DNA of 64,000 nt from Tenacibaculum caenipelagi (GCF_004363005.1 NZ_SNYH01000002.1:372001-436000), one strand, 5' to 3'. Shown: positions 45,772 through 54,344, counted from the stretch's first letter. The notes: generated from the letters alone by a model not told the origin. Numbers and translations are program-made.

Positions 45772-47256
45772 TTAATCAATCCAGTCTTTAGTACGTTCAA
45801 CGGCTTTTTGCCATTTTTTATATAATTTTTCTCTTTTTTCGTTTGTGAACGAAGGTATAAACGTTTTGTCTATTTTTCTTCTATTTACAATATCGTTTTG
45901 CTGCCATAAACCAACACAAATTCCTGCTAAATAGGCAGCACCCATGACGGTAGTTTCAATTTCTTCTGGGCGTTCTACATTTACATTTAATATATCTGCT
46001 TGAAATTGCATGAGTAAATTATTTATACAGGCACCACCATCAACTTTTAAAGAAGTAAGTGTTACAGAGCTATCTTTTTGCATTACATCTAAAATATCTT
46101 TAGTTTGATAGGCAAGTGATTGTAAAGTAGCTTTAATTAAATGATTTTTACCCGTATCACGTGTCAATCCAAAAATTGCTCCACGAGCATACATGTCCCA
46201 ATAAGGAGCCCCTAAACCAGCGAAGGCAGGAACAACATACACAGGGTTTTCGTCGGTTACTTTTTCAGCAAAGAGTTCACTTTCTTCTGCATTGTTAATT
46301 ATCTGTAATCCGTCTCGTAACCACTGAATGGCAGATCCAGCAACGAACACACTTCCTTCAAGAGCATAATAAACTTTGTTGTTAATTCCCCAGGCAATAG
46401 TAGAAATTAAACCATTTTCTGAATACTTTAAGTTTTCACCTGTGTTCATCAACATAAAGCAACCTGTTCCATAGGTGTTTTTAGCTTCTCCTATACTAAA
46501 ACAAGCTTGTCCGAATAAAGCTGATTGTTGATCACCTGCAATTCCTGCAATAGGAATTGGAATACCACCCAGTTCATAATTTCCGAAATGAAAAGAAGAA
46601 GGTTTTACTTCAGGCAACATTGAAGTAGGGATTTGGAGTTCTTTTATTAAAGTTTCATCCCAACAGAGGTTTTTTATATCGTATAACATAGTACGAGAAG
46701 CGTTACTGTAATCGGTTGCATGAACCTTTCCTTTGGTTAAATTCCATAATAACCAAGTGTCAATAGTTCCAAATAACAAATTCCCTTTTTCAGCCTCTTC
46801 TTGGGCCCCTTGTACATGGTTTAATATCCAATGAATTTTGGTGGCAGAAAAATAACTATCAATAACCAATCCAGTAGTTTTACGAACATAGTTTTCGAGA
46901 CCTGTTTCTTTGAGTTGTTCGCAAATATTTGCGGTACGTTTGTCTTGCCAAACAATAGCGTTATATATTGGTTTTCCAGTGCTTTTATTCCAAACAACCG
47001 TAGTTTCTCGTTGGTTGGTAATTCCTATGCCTGCAATCTCTGAAGGTGAGATTTTAGCTAGTGTAATAGCTTCTTGTAAAGTATTTAGTTGTGTTTGTAA
47101 AATTTCATTAGCATCGTGTTCTACCCATCCTGACTGTGGGAAAATTTGTTGAAATTCTTGTTGAGTTTTAGCAACTATCTTTTCTTCTTTGTTAAGAATT
47201 ACTGTACGACAGCTAGTGGTTCCTTGATCTAAAGCAATGATATATTTATGAGTCAT
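45772..47256 (-). CDS. glpK: Glycerol kinase
   Basis: Phosphorylates glycerol with ATP to give sn-glycerol 3-phosphate. FGGY-family motifs: N-terminal phosphate loop [79 protein letters not shown], and [26 protein letters not shown], all matching GlpK. Length 494 is normal. No glpF or glpD nearby; the only partner is the PNPOx-like gene. A weak -7 box TAAAGTTG (47288-47295) lies upstream. Confidence 0.97.
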   Translation of the reverse strand: MTHKYIIALDQGTTSCRTVILNKEEKIVAKTQQEFQQIFPQSGWVEHDANEILQTQLNTLQEAITLAKISPSEIAGIGITNQRETTVVWNKSTGKPIYNAIVWQDKRTANICEQLKETGLENYVRKTTGLVIDSYFSATKIHWILNHVQGAQEEAEKGNLLFGTIDTWLLWNLTKGKVHATDYSNASRTMLYDIKNLCWDETLIKELQIPTSMLPEVKPSSFHFGNYELGGIPIPIAGIAGDQQSALFGQACFSIGEAKNTYGTGCFMLMNTGENLKYSENGLISTIAWGINNKVYYALEGSVFVAGSAIQWLRDGLQIINNAEESELFAEKVTDENPVYVVPAFAGLGAPYWDMYARGAIFGLTRDTGKNHLIKATLQSLAYQTKDILDVMQKDSSVTLTSLKVDGGACINNLLMQFQADILNVNVERPEEIETTVMGAAYLAGICVGLWQQNDIVNRRKIDKTFIPSFTNEKREKLYKKWQKAVERTKDWID

Positions 47257-47305
47257 TTATACATAAAACGATTAAACGCCTAATTTACAACTTTAGTGAT
47301 AGTAA

Positions 47306-47338
47306 CAAAAAAACCTCCTAGATTTTCTAGAAGGTTTT
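47306..47338 (-). terminator. Terminator of small unit A (33-aa peptide)
   Basis: On the minus strand AAACCTTCTAGA/TCTAGGAGGTTT followed by TTTT. Confidence 0.85.
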
Positions 47339-47364
47339 ACACGTTAAGTTCGGTTAGTAAACTT

Positions 47365-47466
47365 TTAGTTTCTTAAAGCGTATCCAGCTCCTTTACCGAA
47401 TTCGGCTAAAACTGAAAATAAGGTGTTTAAACCTTTGCTTGTTTTACGTAATAGTAATTTCCCCAT
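47365..47466 (-). CDS. 33-residue basic peptide (small unit A)
   Basis: ATG at 47466 to TAA at 47365: MGKLLLRKTSKGLNT, then LFSVLAEFGKGAGYALRN. Net positive, amphipathic, no signal peptide. It is preceded by a -7 box (47523-47530) and the operator-like direct repeats of unit A and followed by a terminator, so it is a complete transcription unit of its own. No family recognised. It could be a peptide signal, a toxin-like peptide, or the coding part of a regulatory RNA. Confidence 0.6.
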   Translation of the reverse strand: MGKLLLRKTSKGLNTLFSVLAEFGKGAGYALRN

Positions 47467-47522
47467 TTTTAAAAATTTTAATTAATTCCCTTTTAATTAA
47501 TTGTTATTAAAGAATAACATTT

Positions 47523-47588
47523 CAAAAGTACACTGATAATCAAGGAATTAAAAAGGGATTACCGAAAAAACAAATGTTGTTTTCCGAA
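47523..47588 (-). promoter_or_regulatory. Unit A promoter with direct-repeat operator
   Basis: Minus strand: repeat TTCGGAAA starts at 47588, repeat TTCGGTAATCCC starts at 47566 (22 bp later), and -7 box TACTTTTG starts at 47530 (36 bp after the second repeat). Same geometry as units B and C. The transcript begins with hairpin TGTTATT-CTTT-AATAACA (47519-47502). Confidence 0.72.
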
Positions 47589-47595
47589 AAGGCAT

Positions 47596-47671
47596 AAAAA
47601 AACCTTCTAGAAAGTCTAGAAGGTTATTTTTCCCCTTAAATGTCTTTTTTCAATTAATCTTGAAAAGAAGA
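47596..47671 (-). ncRNA. Predicted small RNA, unit B
   Basis: About 75 nt from a -7 box at 47677-47684 to a terminator. 5' hairpin TCTTCTTTTCAA-GATTAA-TTGAAAAAAGA (47671-47643, one bulge), an A-rich single-stranded linker (GGGGAAAAATAA), and terminator stem AACCTTCTAGA/TCTAGAAGGTT with T-run. No open reading frame longer than a few codons. Confidence 0.55.
47597..47629 (-). terminator. Terminator of small unit B
   Basis: Perfect 11-bp stem AACCTTCTAGA/TCTAGAAGGTT (47601-47611, 47615-47625) with A/T-rich flanks. Confidence 0.85.
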
Positions 47672-47676
47672 TATTA

Positions 47677-47742
47677 CAAATATAGAGGCTAAGTTTGTTT
47701 ATAAAAAGGGTATTTCCGTAATAAAAAGTGCGGATTTCTGCA
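47677..47742 (-). promoter_or_regulatory. Unit B promoter with direct-repeat operator
   Basis: Minus strand: repeat TGCAGAAA starts at 47742, repeat TACGGAAATACCC starts at 47720 (22 bp), -7 box TATATTTG starts at 47684 (36 bp). Confidence 0.72.
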
Positions 47743-47765
47743 AAAGCTAATTTTTCTCGTATAAA

Positions 47766-47843
47766 TAAAAAAGACTTTTAGATTTCTAAAAGTCTTTTTA
47801 TTTTTCTTCTTTTTCAAGATTCTTCCCAACAAGAATTGAATCA
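47766..47843 (-). ncRNA. Predicted small RNA, unit C
   Basis: About 75 nt from -7 box 47849-47856 to a terminator. 5' hairpin TTCAATTCTT-GTTGGG-AAGAA(TC)TTGAA (47840-47813), A-rich linker (AAAAATAA, also present in unit B), then terminator AAGACTTTTAGA/TCTAAAAGTCTT (47771-47796) with T-run. An ATG-started frame exists but reads through the terminator, so RNA is preferred. Confidence 0.55.
47768..47800 (-). terminator. Terminator of small unit C
   Basis: Perfect 12-bp stem AAGACTTTTAGA/TCTAAAAGTCTT with A- and T-runs on both sides. Confidence 0.85.
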
Positions 47844-47848
47844 TATTG

Positions 47849-47914
47849 CAAAGATAAATGTCATCTTTTGGGCTTGAAAAGGGATATCCGCAGAAAGAAA
47901 GGTGTGTTTCCGCA
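47849..47914 (-). promoter_or_regulatory. Unit C promoter with direct-repeat operator
   Basis: Minus strand: repeat TGCGGAAA starts at 47914, repeat TGCGGATATCCC starts at 47892 (22 bp), -7 box TATCTTTG starts at 47856 (36 bp). It begins only seven bases after the stop of the response regulator gene. Confidence 0.74.
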
Positions 47915-47920
47915 ATGGGG

Positions 47921-48598
47921 TTAATCTATAATTCCTAACTCTTTTGCCTTAAGTACTAAATCGGTATTGTTATTAGCTTGTAAGTCAGTGCGTAGTTTAG
48001 AAAGTTTGCTTTCTATTGATCGTACTTTAAGTATTGAACCATCACTTTTTTTTACCAAACCTTCTAGGTTTGAAATTTTAGCATGTTTAGGAAGTTCTTT
48101 TAATATTTGAACCGCAACATCATCCATCTGAATTTCAACCAAAGCTCTTTTTAGAAGTTTTTGATGAATTTCATGAGTATAGTAAACCTCATCTTTCAGC
48201 ATTTTCTGAATAGCAAAGGTTAACTCATCTACACTGCAGTTTCCTTTTAAAATATAGGCTGAAGGATTTAAATTATGAATTACATTAAAAACTCTATTGG
48301 TTTCTGAATGTCCTGTAATAACACCAATTTTAATCGGAATTGCTTCTTTTTGAATTGTTTTTATCAATGATTCTCCATCATCTAAAGTGACATTCCTGTT
48401 TTGATTGTCAAAGCTTAAATCGGTAAATACTATATGGAAAGGATTAGTATGTAAGCTCGATTTTATTTTTGAGAATGCTTCATCACAAGAATTAGCTGTT
48501 TCAATTTCTAAACCGTCTATCTTTTTTAAAAAAGACAAGATTCCTTCAATTATCAGTTGATGATCATCAACTAGGAGTATTTTTGTTTGTCCAGCCAT
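47921..48598 (-). CDS. Response regulator, NarL/LuxR-like
   Basis: 225 residues. Receiver domain 1-130 with VDDHQ (10-13), phosphoacceptor D60 in FTDLSF, and the Lys of YILKGN. The C-terminal 70 residues have a divergent LuxR-type HTH: ILKELPKHAKISNLEGLVKKS...LKVRSIESKLSKLRTDLQANNNTDLVLKAKELGIID, matching the spacing of GerE (SIESKLSKL as recognition helix, N-x-TDLVLKAKELG at the end). It overlaps the kinase gene by 32 bp. It is the obvious candidate to bind the three direct-repeat operators just downstream. Confidence 0.9.
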   Translation of the reverse strand: MAGQTKILLVDDHQLIIEGILSFLKKIDGLEIETANSCDEAFSKIKSSLHTNPFHIVFTDLSFDNQNRNVTLDDGESLIKTIQKEAIPIKIGVITGHSETNRVFNVIHNLNPSAYILKGNCSVDELTFAIQKMLKDEVYYTHEIHQKLLKRALVEIQMDDVAVQILKELPKHAKISNLEGLVKKSDGSILKVRSIESKLSKLRTDLQANNNTDLVLKAKELGIID

Positions 48599-50426
48599 TT
48601 AAGGGTATTTGAATACTGGTTTGTGTTCCTTTACCTTCCTCACTGCTAATAGTTAATGTTCCATTTAACTCTTCAACACGTTCTTGTAGGTTTTGTAAAC
48701 CTATTCCTTTTTTGTTAATGTTGGTGTCAAAACCAATACCATTATCAGCAATACCCAAATGTACATATTTTTTGTGTACAAAAAAATCAATTGTTAAAGT
48801 ACTAGCCTTGGCATATTTTTTACAGTTTTGTATGCTTTCACGAATACTTAAGTACAATAACCGTTTTATAGAGTTGTCTACTCTAGACCAGTCGTAGCTT
48901 TGTAACCCGTTAACTTTTATCTTAAAGCCAATCTCAAAATAGTCACTAACTAAATTGATGATTTGGTTTTTAAAAGAAACTTTATCAAAGCTTATACTAC
49001 TTAATTGATGTGACAGATTACGAACATTTTCTTTAACGGTGTCTAATTTTTGAGCTTCTTCTACTAAATTTGAGTTTTGTAATTTTTGATACAACAAACG
49101 CAGGTCGCCAGCCACTTCATCGTGTAACGATTTGGCTATTTGCTGACGTTCGTGTTCACGTACTTGTATTTGTTGTAGTTGTGCTTGATACAATAATTTT
49201 CTTTTGCGTTGAAAATAAAACATAACACTAAAACCAAATAGTAAAAGGCCAACAGCAGCAGCTAGCCACCCTATCGTTTTTTGTTGTTTATGATAAAGTA
49301 TTTCTGCTTGCTTTTGTTGATTTTCAGTTTTTAAAACTACATTTTCTTTTTCTTTTTTATCGGTTTCGTACCTAATTTTAGCAAATTGGTTTTTTAATTG
49401 ACGTTCGTTTTGAAATAAGCTATCACTCAGAGTTATATACTCGTCTAAATACTGTTTAGACTGCTCACCACTGGTTAAATCTGAAAGGTTTTTCAAGGCT
49501 TCTAACCAACGTTTATTATTGTGGGTTTGTTTTGCATATTGTAAGGCTTTATTAGCATGAAATAAAGCTTTTTGATTTAGGTTTAGGTCTTTGTAATAAT
49601 TAGATAAGTTGATATGAGTTGTACTCATACCACTATAATTATTGAGTTTTTTTCTAATTGATAAAACTTCATTATATTGTTGTAATACATCTTTTTTATT
49701 ACCTAGCGAATAGTTACTAAAAGAAAAACCTTCTAACAATAAAGCATATTGGATAGGAAATTTTTCTTTGACATTACTTTGTGATAGGCCTTTCTTAAAA
49801 TATGAGATGGCTTTTTGGTGTTTATTTTGTTTTTGATATAATACACCTATATTGTTTATAATGTATAGATAGCCTATATTATTTTTATTTAATTTATTAT
49901 TTTCAACAGCCTTAACATAATAATGAAGAGCACCATTGTTCTGACCTAATTCCTCTGAAACTAACCCTAAGTTGTTATAAACACTTTCCAAATAAATAGT
50001 AGAGTTAATGGGGTCTAAGTATTGTAAGGCTTCTATAGAGCTAATTTCACTTCCTAAAAAATCTTTGGCTTCTCGTTGTAAATTAGCCAAACTTAACAAA
50101 CGTCTTCCAATTGCTAAAGAATCATATATTTTTTTAGATACATCCTTGGATAAGTGGTAATAATAAAAAGCACTGTCATTGGAATAAGTAAGTTTCTTTT
50201 GTAATGCTTTAAAATGATAATATTTTGCCAGTAAAACAGAATCCTTAGTTTCTGTATATAAAGAATCAACTTGTGTGGTAATTGTTTTTAATAGAGGAAG
50301 TTTTTTGTCAAAGTAGGCTTGTCTTCCCTTTTCTATTAAAGAATCTCGTATAGAAAAATAGCTTTTGTTTTCTTGAGAAAAGATAAAAGATGAACAAAAT
50401 AGAATAATATAAAAGAAACTTTTCAT
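48567..50426 (-). CDS. TPR-containing sensor histidine kinase (HisKA_3 type), kinase 1
   Basis: About 619 residues. Signal peptide (SFFYIILFCSSFIFSQ), periplasmic TPR region (about 85-340, e.g. YNNLGLVSEELGQNNGALHYYVKA), coiled coil, one membrane helix (WLAAAVGLLLFGFSVMFYF, about 382-400), then a HisKA_3 dimerisation domain with the phosphorylated His in QQIAKSLHDEVAGDLRLLY and HATPase_c (DNGIGFD, GIGLQNLQERVEELNG). The frame runs to an ATG at 50489, but the ATG at 50426 begins a proper signal peptide and lies 30 bases after a -7 box. Pairs with regulator 47921 by overlap. Confidence 0.92.
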   Translation of the reverse strand: MKSFFYIILFCSSFIFSQENKSYFSIRDSLIEKGRQAYFDKKLPLLKTITTQVDSLYTETKDSVLLAKYYHFKALQKKLTYSNDSAFYYYHLSKDVSKKIYDSLAIGRRLLSLANLQREAKDFLGSEISSIEALQYLDPINSTIYLESVYNNLGLVSEELGQNNGALHYYVKAVENNKLNKNNIGYLYIINNIGVLYQKQNKHQKAISYFKKGLSQSNVKEKFPIQYALLLEGFSFSNYSLGNKKDVLQQYNEVLSIRKKLNNYSGMSTTHINLSNYYKDLNLNQKALFHANKALQYAKQTHNNKRWLEALKNLSDLTSGEQSKQYLDEYITLSDSLFQNERQLKNQFAKIRYETDKKEKENVVLKTENQQKQAEILYHKQQKTIGWLAAAVGLLLFGFSVMFYFQRKRKLLYQAQLQQIQVREHERQQIAKSLHDEVAGDLRLLYQKLQNSNLVEEAQKLDTVKENVRNLSHQLSSISFDKVSFKNQIINLVSDYFEIGFKIKVNGLQSYDWSRVDNSIKRLLYLSIRESIQNCKKYAKASTLTIDFFVHKKYVHLGIADNGIGFDTNINKKGIGLQNLQERVEELNGTLTISSEEGKGTQTSIQIPLNGWTNKNTPS

Positions 50427-50441
50427 TACTATATATAAAGT

Positions 50442-50472
50442 AAAACCATCACTTTTCAAAAGTAATGGTTTT
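50442..50472. promoter_or_regulatory. 31-bp inverted repeat overlapping the -7 box of kinase 1
   Basis: AAAACCATCACTTTT/AAAAGTAATGGTTTT, one mismatch in 15 pairs, centred on base 57 of this block. It contains the minus-strand -7 box TACTTTTG (50457-50464). It may be an operator, or the terminator of a transcript coming from the 42-aa gene. Confidence 0.6.
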
Positions 50473-50630
50473 AACCTTAAGTTGTACATGATGTCAAATA
50501 ACTATAAATTTAAAACCTACAAACACTATCATTTTACTTCTTTTTAATTCAATCATTATAAATAATACTTAGAGTAAAAAATAATTTCTACAAATTTAAT
50601 TTTAGTAGTTAACAAGTTTGTTCTGATTTT

Positions 50631-50759
50631 TTAATCACCTCCTTGATTACCTCCATCACTACCACCAGTTCCTCCAGTGTCACTGCCTCCTTCAGTTAGA
50701 TCATTATCTCCACCAGGGTTTAAATTCATTGTCATTTCTTTTAAGTACTTGTTTTCCAT
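50631..50759 (-). CDS. Gly/Asp-rich 42-residue peptide
   Basis: ATG at 50759 to TAA at 50631: MENKYLKEMTMNLNPGGDND, then LTEGGSDTGGTGGSDGGNQGGD. A short leader-like N-terminus is followed by a Gly-rich, acidic tail with seven GG pairs. No family recognised. It lies upstream of kinase 1 in the same direction. A candidate -7 box TACTTTAG (one mismatch) lies near 50823. Real coding is likely but not proven; composition is unusually G-rich for this genome. Confidence 0.5.
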   Translation of the reverse strand: MENKYLKEMTMNLNPGGDNDLTEGGSDTGGTGGSDGGNQGGD

Positions 50760-50796
50760 ATTAACTAAGGTTTTTAATTAAACAACTTTTGGGGAT

Positions 50797-50804
50797 GGGG
50801 GGGG
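50797..50804 (-). repeat. G8 homopolymer tract upstream of the 42-aa gene
   Basis: Eight G in a row in the plus strand (GGGGATGGGGGGGG), in the 5' region of the peptide gene. Such tracts can change length during replication and alter promoter spacing or leader folding. Confidence 0.7.
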
Positions 50805-50890
50805 TAATCAAGTGTCTAAAGTAGTAGGTTTTTACTGAAAAGTCAAAAAATTAACTATCTAATTTTAAAAAGGACTATAAATAATGATAT

Positions 50891-50977
50891 CGTCATTGTG
50901 AGTGGAGCGTGGCAATCTTAAAGTTATAAGTTATCAATAAACAGATTATTTCGTCGCTATTGCTCCTCGTAATGACG
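50891..50977. repeat. 87-bp palindromic interspersed repeat
   Basis: CGTCATTGTGAGTGGAGCGT ... CTCCTCGTAATGACG arms; same family and length as 5699-5785. Confidence 0.8.
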
Positions 50978-50989
50978 TGTTGTAACTGT

Positions 50990-51075
50990 CGTTGCAAATG
51001 TAGCGAAGTGAAATGAAGTAATCTTTTTGTTAAGAGTGAGAGATAGTTACGTCGTTACCACTCCTCACTATGACG
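50990..51075. repeat. Degenerate palindromic interspersed repeat
   Basis: Second copy beside the previous one, ending CACTATGACG and sharing the inner AATCTTTTTGTTAAG with AATCTGTTTGTTAAG of 5699-5785. Arms are more diverged. Confidence 0.65.
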
Positions 51076-51096
51076 CTTTGAGTTATTGGAATGACG

Positions 51097-51627
51097 TTAT
51101 TTTTTTATTTTAGTATATAAATCCCATAAAACCACACCACAACTAACCGATATATTTAAGGAGTGCTTAGTTCCTACCTGAGGAATTTCGATACACATAT
51201 CAGAAGAAGAAACTACTTCTTGTTGTACACCTTTCACCTCGTTACCAAATACTACTGCATATTTTTGGTTAGTTTCTGGAGTAAAAGTATCTAACATAGT
51301 ACTATTTTCAGCTTGCTCGATACTTAATACTTTTACATTTTCAGTTTGTAGTTTTTTTACCAAATCGATAGTGTTTTCAATATATTCCCAATCTACCGAT
51401 TCAGTAGCACCTAAAGCAGTTTTGTGAATTTCTTTATTAGGCGGAGTTGCGGTAATACCACACAAATAAATTTTTTCAATTAAAAAAGCATCCGAAGTTC
51501 TAAAAACAGAACCTATATTATTCAAACTACGAATATTATCCAACACTACAATTATTGGGGTTTTGTTAGTTTGTTTAAATTCCTCAACTGTTTTTCTGCC
51601 TAATTCGCTGTTTTTTAATTTCCTCAT
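51097..51627 (-). CDS. SpoU/TrmH family RNA 2'-O-methyltransferase
   Basis: 176-residue SPOUT methyltransferase (trefoil-knot fold). Motif 1 NIRSLNNIGSVFRTSDAF, motif 2 AVVFGNEVKGVQQEVV, motif 3 CIEIPQVGTKHSLNISVSCGVVLWDLY are all present. No N-terminal substrate-binding domain, so it is a minimal TrmH/TrmL-like enzyme; the target (tRNA or rRNA) is not determinable. Divergent from mutS; the gap of 104 bp holds TATCTTCG at about 51697-51704, a one-mismatch -7 box for mutS. Confidence 0.9.
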   Translation of the reverse strand: MRKLKNSELGRKTVEEFKQTNKTPIIVVLDNIRSLNNIGSVFRTSDAFLIEKIYLCGITATPPNKEIHKTALGATESVDWEYIENTIDLVKKLQTENVKVLSIEQAENSTMLDTFTPETNQKYAVVFGNEVKGVQQEVVSSSDMCIEIPQVGTKHSLNISVSCGVVLWDLYTKIKK

Positions 51628-51731
51628 AAATTGGTTTTCAGGTTCAAAAGTTTAAAGTTGTGGATAACTTGAAACAAAAGAAACTCTAAACTTTTATATC
51701 TTCGCAAAACTAACCCAAAAAATCCACAAAC

Positions 51732-54341
51732 TTGGCAAAAACAAAGGCAAAAAAGGTAACTCCATTAATGCAACAGTATAACGGAATCAAGGCAAAATAT
51801 CCTGATGCAATGTTGCTCTTTAGAGTAGGCGATTTTTATGAAACCTTTGGAGAAGATGCCGTAAAAGCATCCAAAGTTTTAGGAATTATTTTAACCAAAA
51901 GAGGAAGCGGAAGTGAAAGTGAAACTGCCTTGGCAGGTTTTCCACATCATTCTTTAAATACCTATTTACCCAAGCTAGTAAAATCTGGGTTACGTGTGGC
52001 AATTTGCGATCAGTTGGAAGATCCAAAAATGACCAAAACGATTGTAAAAAGAGGAGTTACGGAGTTGGTAACACCAGGTGTTGCTTTGAATGATGAGGTA
52101 TTACAATCGAAATCGAACAACTTTTTAGCAGCTGTTCATTTTGGAAAAAAATTGTTAGGAGTTTCTTTTTTAGATGTTTCTACAGGAGAGTTTTTAATCG
52201 CTCAAGGGAACGAAGAGTATATTGATAAACTCTTGCAAAACTTTACGCCAAGTGAAGTATTGGTTGAAAAAAAGAACAAACAACGATTTTTAGAAGTTTT
52301 TACTAACCGTTTTCATACCTTTTATTTAGAGGATTGGGTATTTCAAAAAGATTATGGAGATGAATTACTCCGAAATCATTTTAAGGTAAAAAATCTAAAA
52401 GGTTTTGGGGTTCAGGAGTTGGAATACGGAATTGTAGCCGGTGGTGCTGCAATGTATTACCTGTCGGAAACTCAGCATAACAAGATAGAGCACATACAGT
52501 CTATCAGTAGAATTGCAGAAGATAATTATGTGTGGATGGATCGTTTTACCGTAAAAAACTTAGAATTATACGGTGGTAATTCGGTGAATTCTGTCTCACT
52601 ATTAAATGTGATTGACAAAACGATTTCTCCGATGGGAGGACGTTTGTTAAAACGTTGGTTAGCACTTCCGTTAAAAGATTTAGAGCAGATTCAACAACGA
52701 CATGAGTTGGTGAAGTTTTTAATTGATAATGATGCTTTTTTTGAAACGGTAAGTTATCAGCTGAAACAAATTTCTGATATTGAGCGATTGATTTCGAAAG
52801 TTGCTACAGGTAAAGTTTCTCCAAGAGAAGTAATCTTGTTGAAAAACTCACTAAAATCAATTCTTCCCATAAAAATTTCCGCAGAAAAAAGTAAGAATAC
52901 AGTTGTTCAAGAAATAGGGAAACAATTACACGATTGTAAGGTGTTGATTGATAAAATTACAGAGACAGTGTTAGAGGATGCTCCTGTAAATATCAATAAA
53001 GGAAATGCGATTGCAAGTGGAGTTTCTGAAGAATTAGATGAACTTCGCAATATTTCTAATTCAGGAAAAGAGTATTTAGATAGCATGCTAGCTCGTGAAA
53101 CGGAACGAACAGGAATTCCGAGTTTAAAAATTGCCTTTAACAACGTATTCGGGTACTATATTGAAGTTAGAAATACACATAAAGATAAAGTTCCTGAAGA
53201 GTGGATTCGTAAACAAACCTTGGTAAATGCTGAGCGTTATATTACCGAAGAGTTAAAAGAATACGAAGTTAAAATTTTAGGAGCAGAAGAGAAAATTCAG
53301 CAATTAGAAACTGAGATTTTTGCCAAATTGGTACAATTCATTATTGGCTTTGTACAACCTGTTCAGCAAAATGCACAAAATGTAGCTAAGATTGATGCAT
53401 TATTATCGTTTGCAACTTTGGCAATGGAGAATAATTATGTGCGTCCGCTACTAGATGAAAGTACCGATATTGAAATCAAAAATGGTCGACATCCTGTAAT
53501 TGAAAAGCAGTTGCCAATAGGGGAAGAATATATCGCTAATGATGTGGTGTTAAACTGTAATCAGCAACAAATTATTATGATTACGGGTCCAAACATGTCG
53601 GGTAAATCGGCTATTTTACGTCAAACCGCATTGATTGTGTTACTGGCACAAATGGGGAGTTATGTGCCTGCACAGAATGCTCGAATAGGAATTGTAGATA
53701 AGATTTTTACCAGAGTAGGAGCTAGTGATAATATTTCGATGGGAGAATCGACATTTATGGTTGAAATGAACGAAACGGCGTCTATCTTAAATAACATTTC
53801 TGACCGTAGTTTGGTATTGTTAGATGAAATTGGAAGAGGAACTTCTACTTATGACGGAATTTCTATCGCTTGGGCAATTGCAGAATATTTGCACGAACAT
53901 CCATCAAAAGCAAAAACTTTATTTGCAACACACTATCACGAGTTAAATGAAATGACTACGACTTTTGAACGTATCAAGAATTTTAACGTGTCGGTAAAAG
54001 AGTTGGATTACAGTATTATTTTCTTACGTAAACTGGTAACAGGAGGAAGCGATCACAGTTTTGGTATTCACGTAGCAAAACTGGCAGGTATGCCGAATAT
54101 GGTAATCCATAGAGCGCAAAAAATATTAAAAGAATTAGAAGAAAGTCATAAGCATCAAGAGGTAAAAGAAACCTTGAAAGAAGCACAGCATCAAGATATG
54201 CAGATGAGCTTTTTTCAGTTAGACGACCCGTTATTAGAAGACATTCGAGAAGAAATTCTAACAACTAATATTGATACTTTAACACCGATTGAAGCGTTGA
54301 TGAAACTGAATGAAATAAAACGAATGTTGACGAAAAAGTAA
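51732..54341 (+). CDS. mutS: DNA mismatch repair protein MutS
   Basis: Recognises mismatches and starts mismatch repair with MutL. The mismatch-contact motif F35-Y-E37 ([11 protein letters not shown]) is in domain I; the core and clamp domains follow; the ATPase has Walker A GPNMSGKS at G619-S626, then [20 protein letters not shown] and the helix-turn-helix end ([10 protein letters not shown]). 869 aa, normal. The start is TTG at 51732 ([16 protein letters not shown]); the first ATG is well inside the conserved PLMQQY. Its stop is three bases from the stop of kinase 2. Confidence 0.98.
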   Translation: MAKTKAKKVTPLMQQYNGIKAKYPDAMLLFRVGDFYETFGEDAVKASKVLGIILTKRGSGSESETALAGFPHHSLNTYLPKLVKSGLRVAICDQLEDPKMTKTIVKRGVTELVTPGVALNDEVLQSKSNNFLAAVHFGKKLLGVSFLDVSTGEFLIAQGNEEYIDKLLQNFTPSEVLVEKKNKQRFLEVFTNRFHTFYLEDWVFQKDYGDELLRNHFKVKNLKGFGVQELEYGIVAGGAAMYYLSETQHNKIEHIQSISRIAEDNYVWMDRFTVKNLELYGGNSVNSVSLLNVIDKTISPMGGRLLKRWLALPLKDLEQIQQRHELVKFLIDNDAFFETVSYQLKQISDIERLISKVATGKVSPREVILLKNSLKSILPIKISAEKSKNTVVQEIGKQLHDCKVLIDKITETVLEDAPVNINKGNAIASGVSEELDELRNISNSGKEYLDSMLARETERTGIPSLKIAFNNVFGYYIEVRNTHKDKVPEEWIRKQTLVNAERYITEELKEYEVKILGAEEKIQQLETEIFAKLVQFIIGFVQPVQQNAQNVAKIDALLSFATLAMENNYVRPLLDESTDIEIKNGRHPVIEKQLPIGEEYIANDVVLNCNQQQIIMITGPNMSGKSAILRQTALIVLLAQMGSYVPAQNARIGIVDKIFTRVGASDNISMGESTFMVEMNETASILNNISDRSLVLLDEIGRGTSTYDGISIAWAIAEYLHEHPSKAKTLFATHYHELNEMTTTFERIKNFNVSVKELDYSIIFLRKLVTGGSDHSFGIHVAKLAGMPNMVIHRAQKILKELEESHKHQEVKETLKEAQHQDMQMSFFQLDDPLLEDIREEILTTNIDTLTPIEALMKLNEIKRMLTKK

Positions 54342-54344
54342 CAT

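Noticed and set aside
47766-47843. Peptide frame MIQFLLGRILKKKKNKKTF in unit C
   Set aside because: It runs through the terminator and into the unit B operator before stopping, so it is not a sensible gene; the region is better explained as a small RNA.
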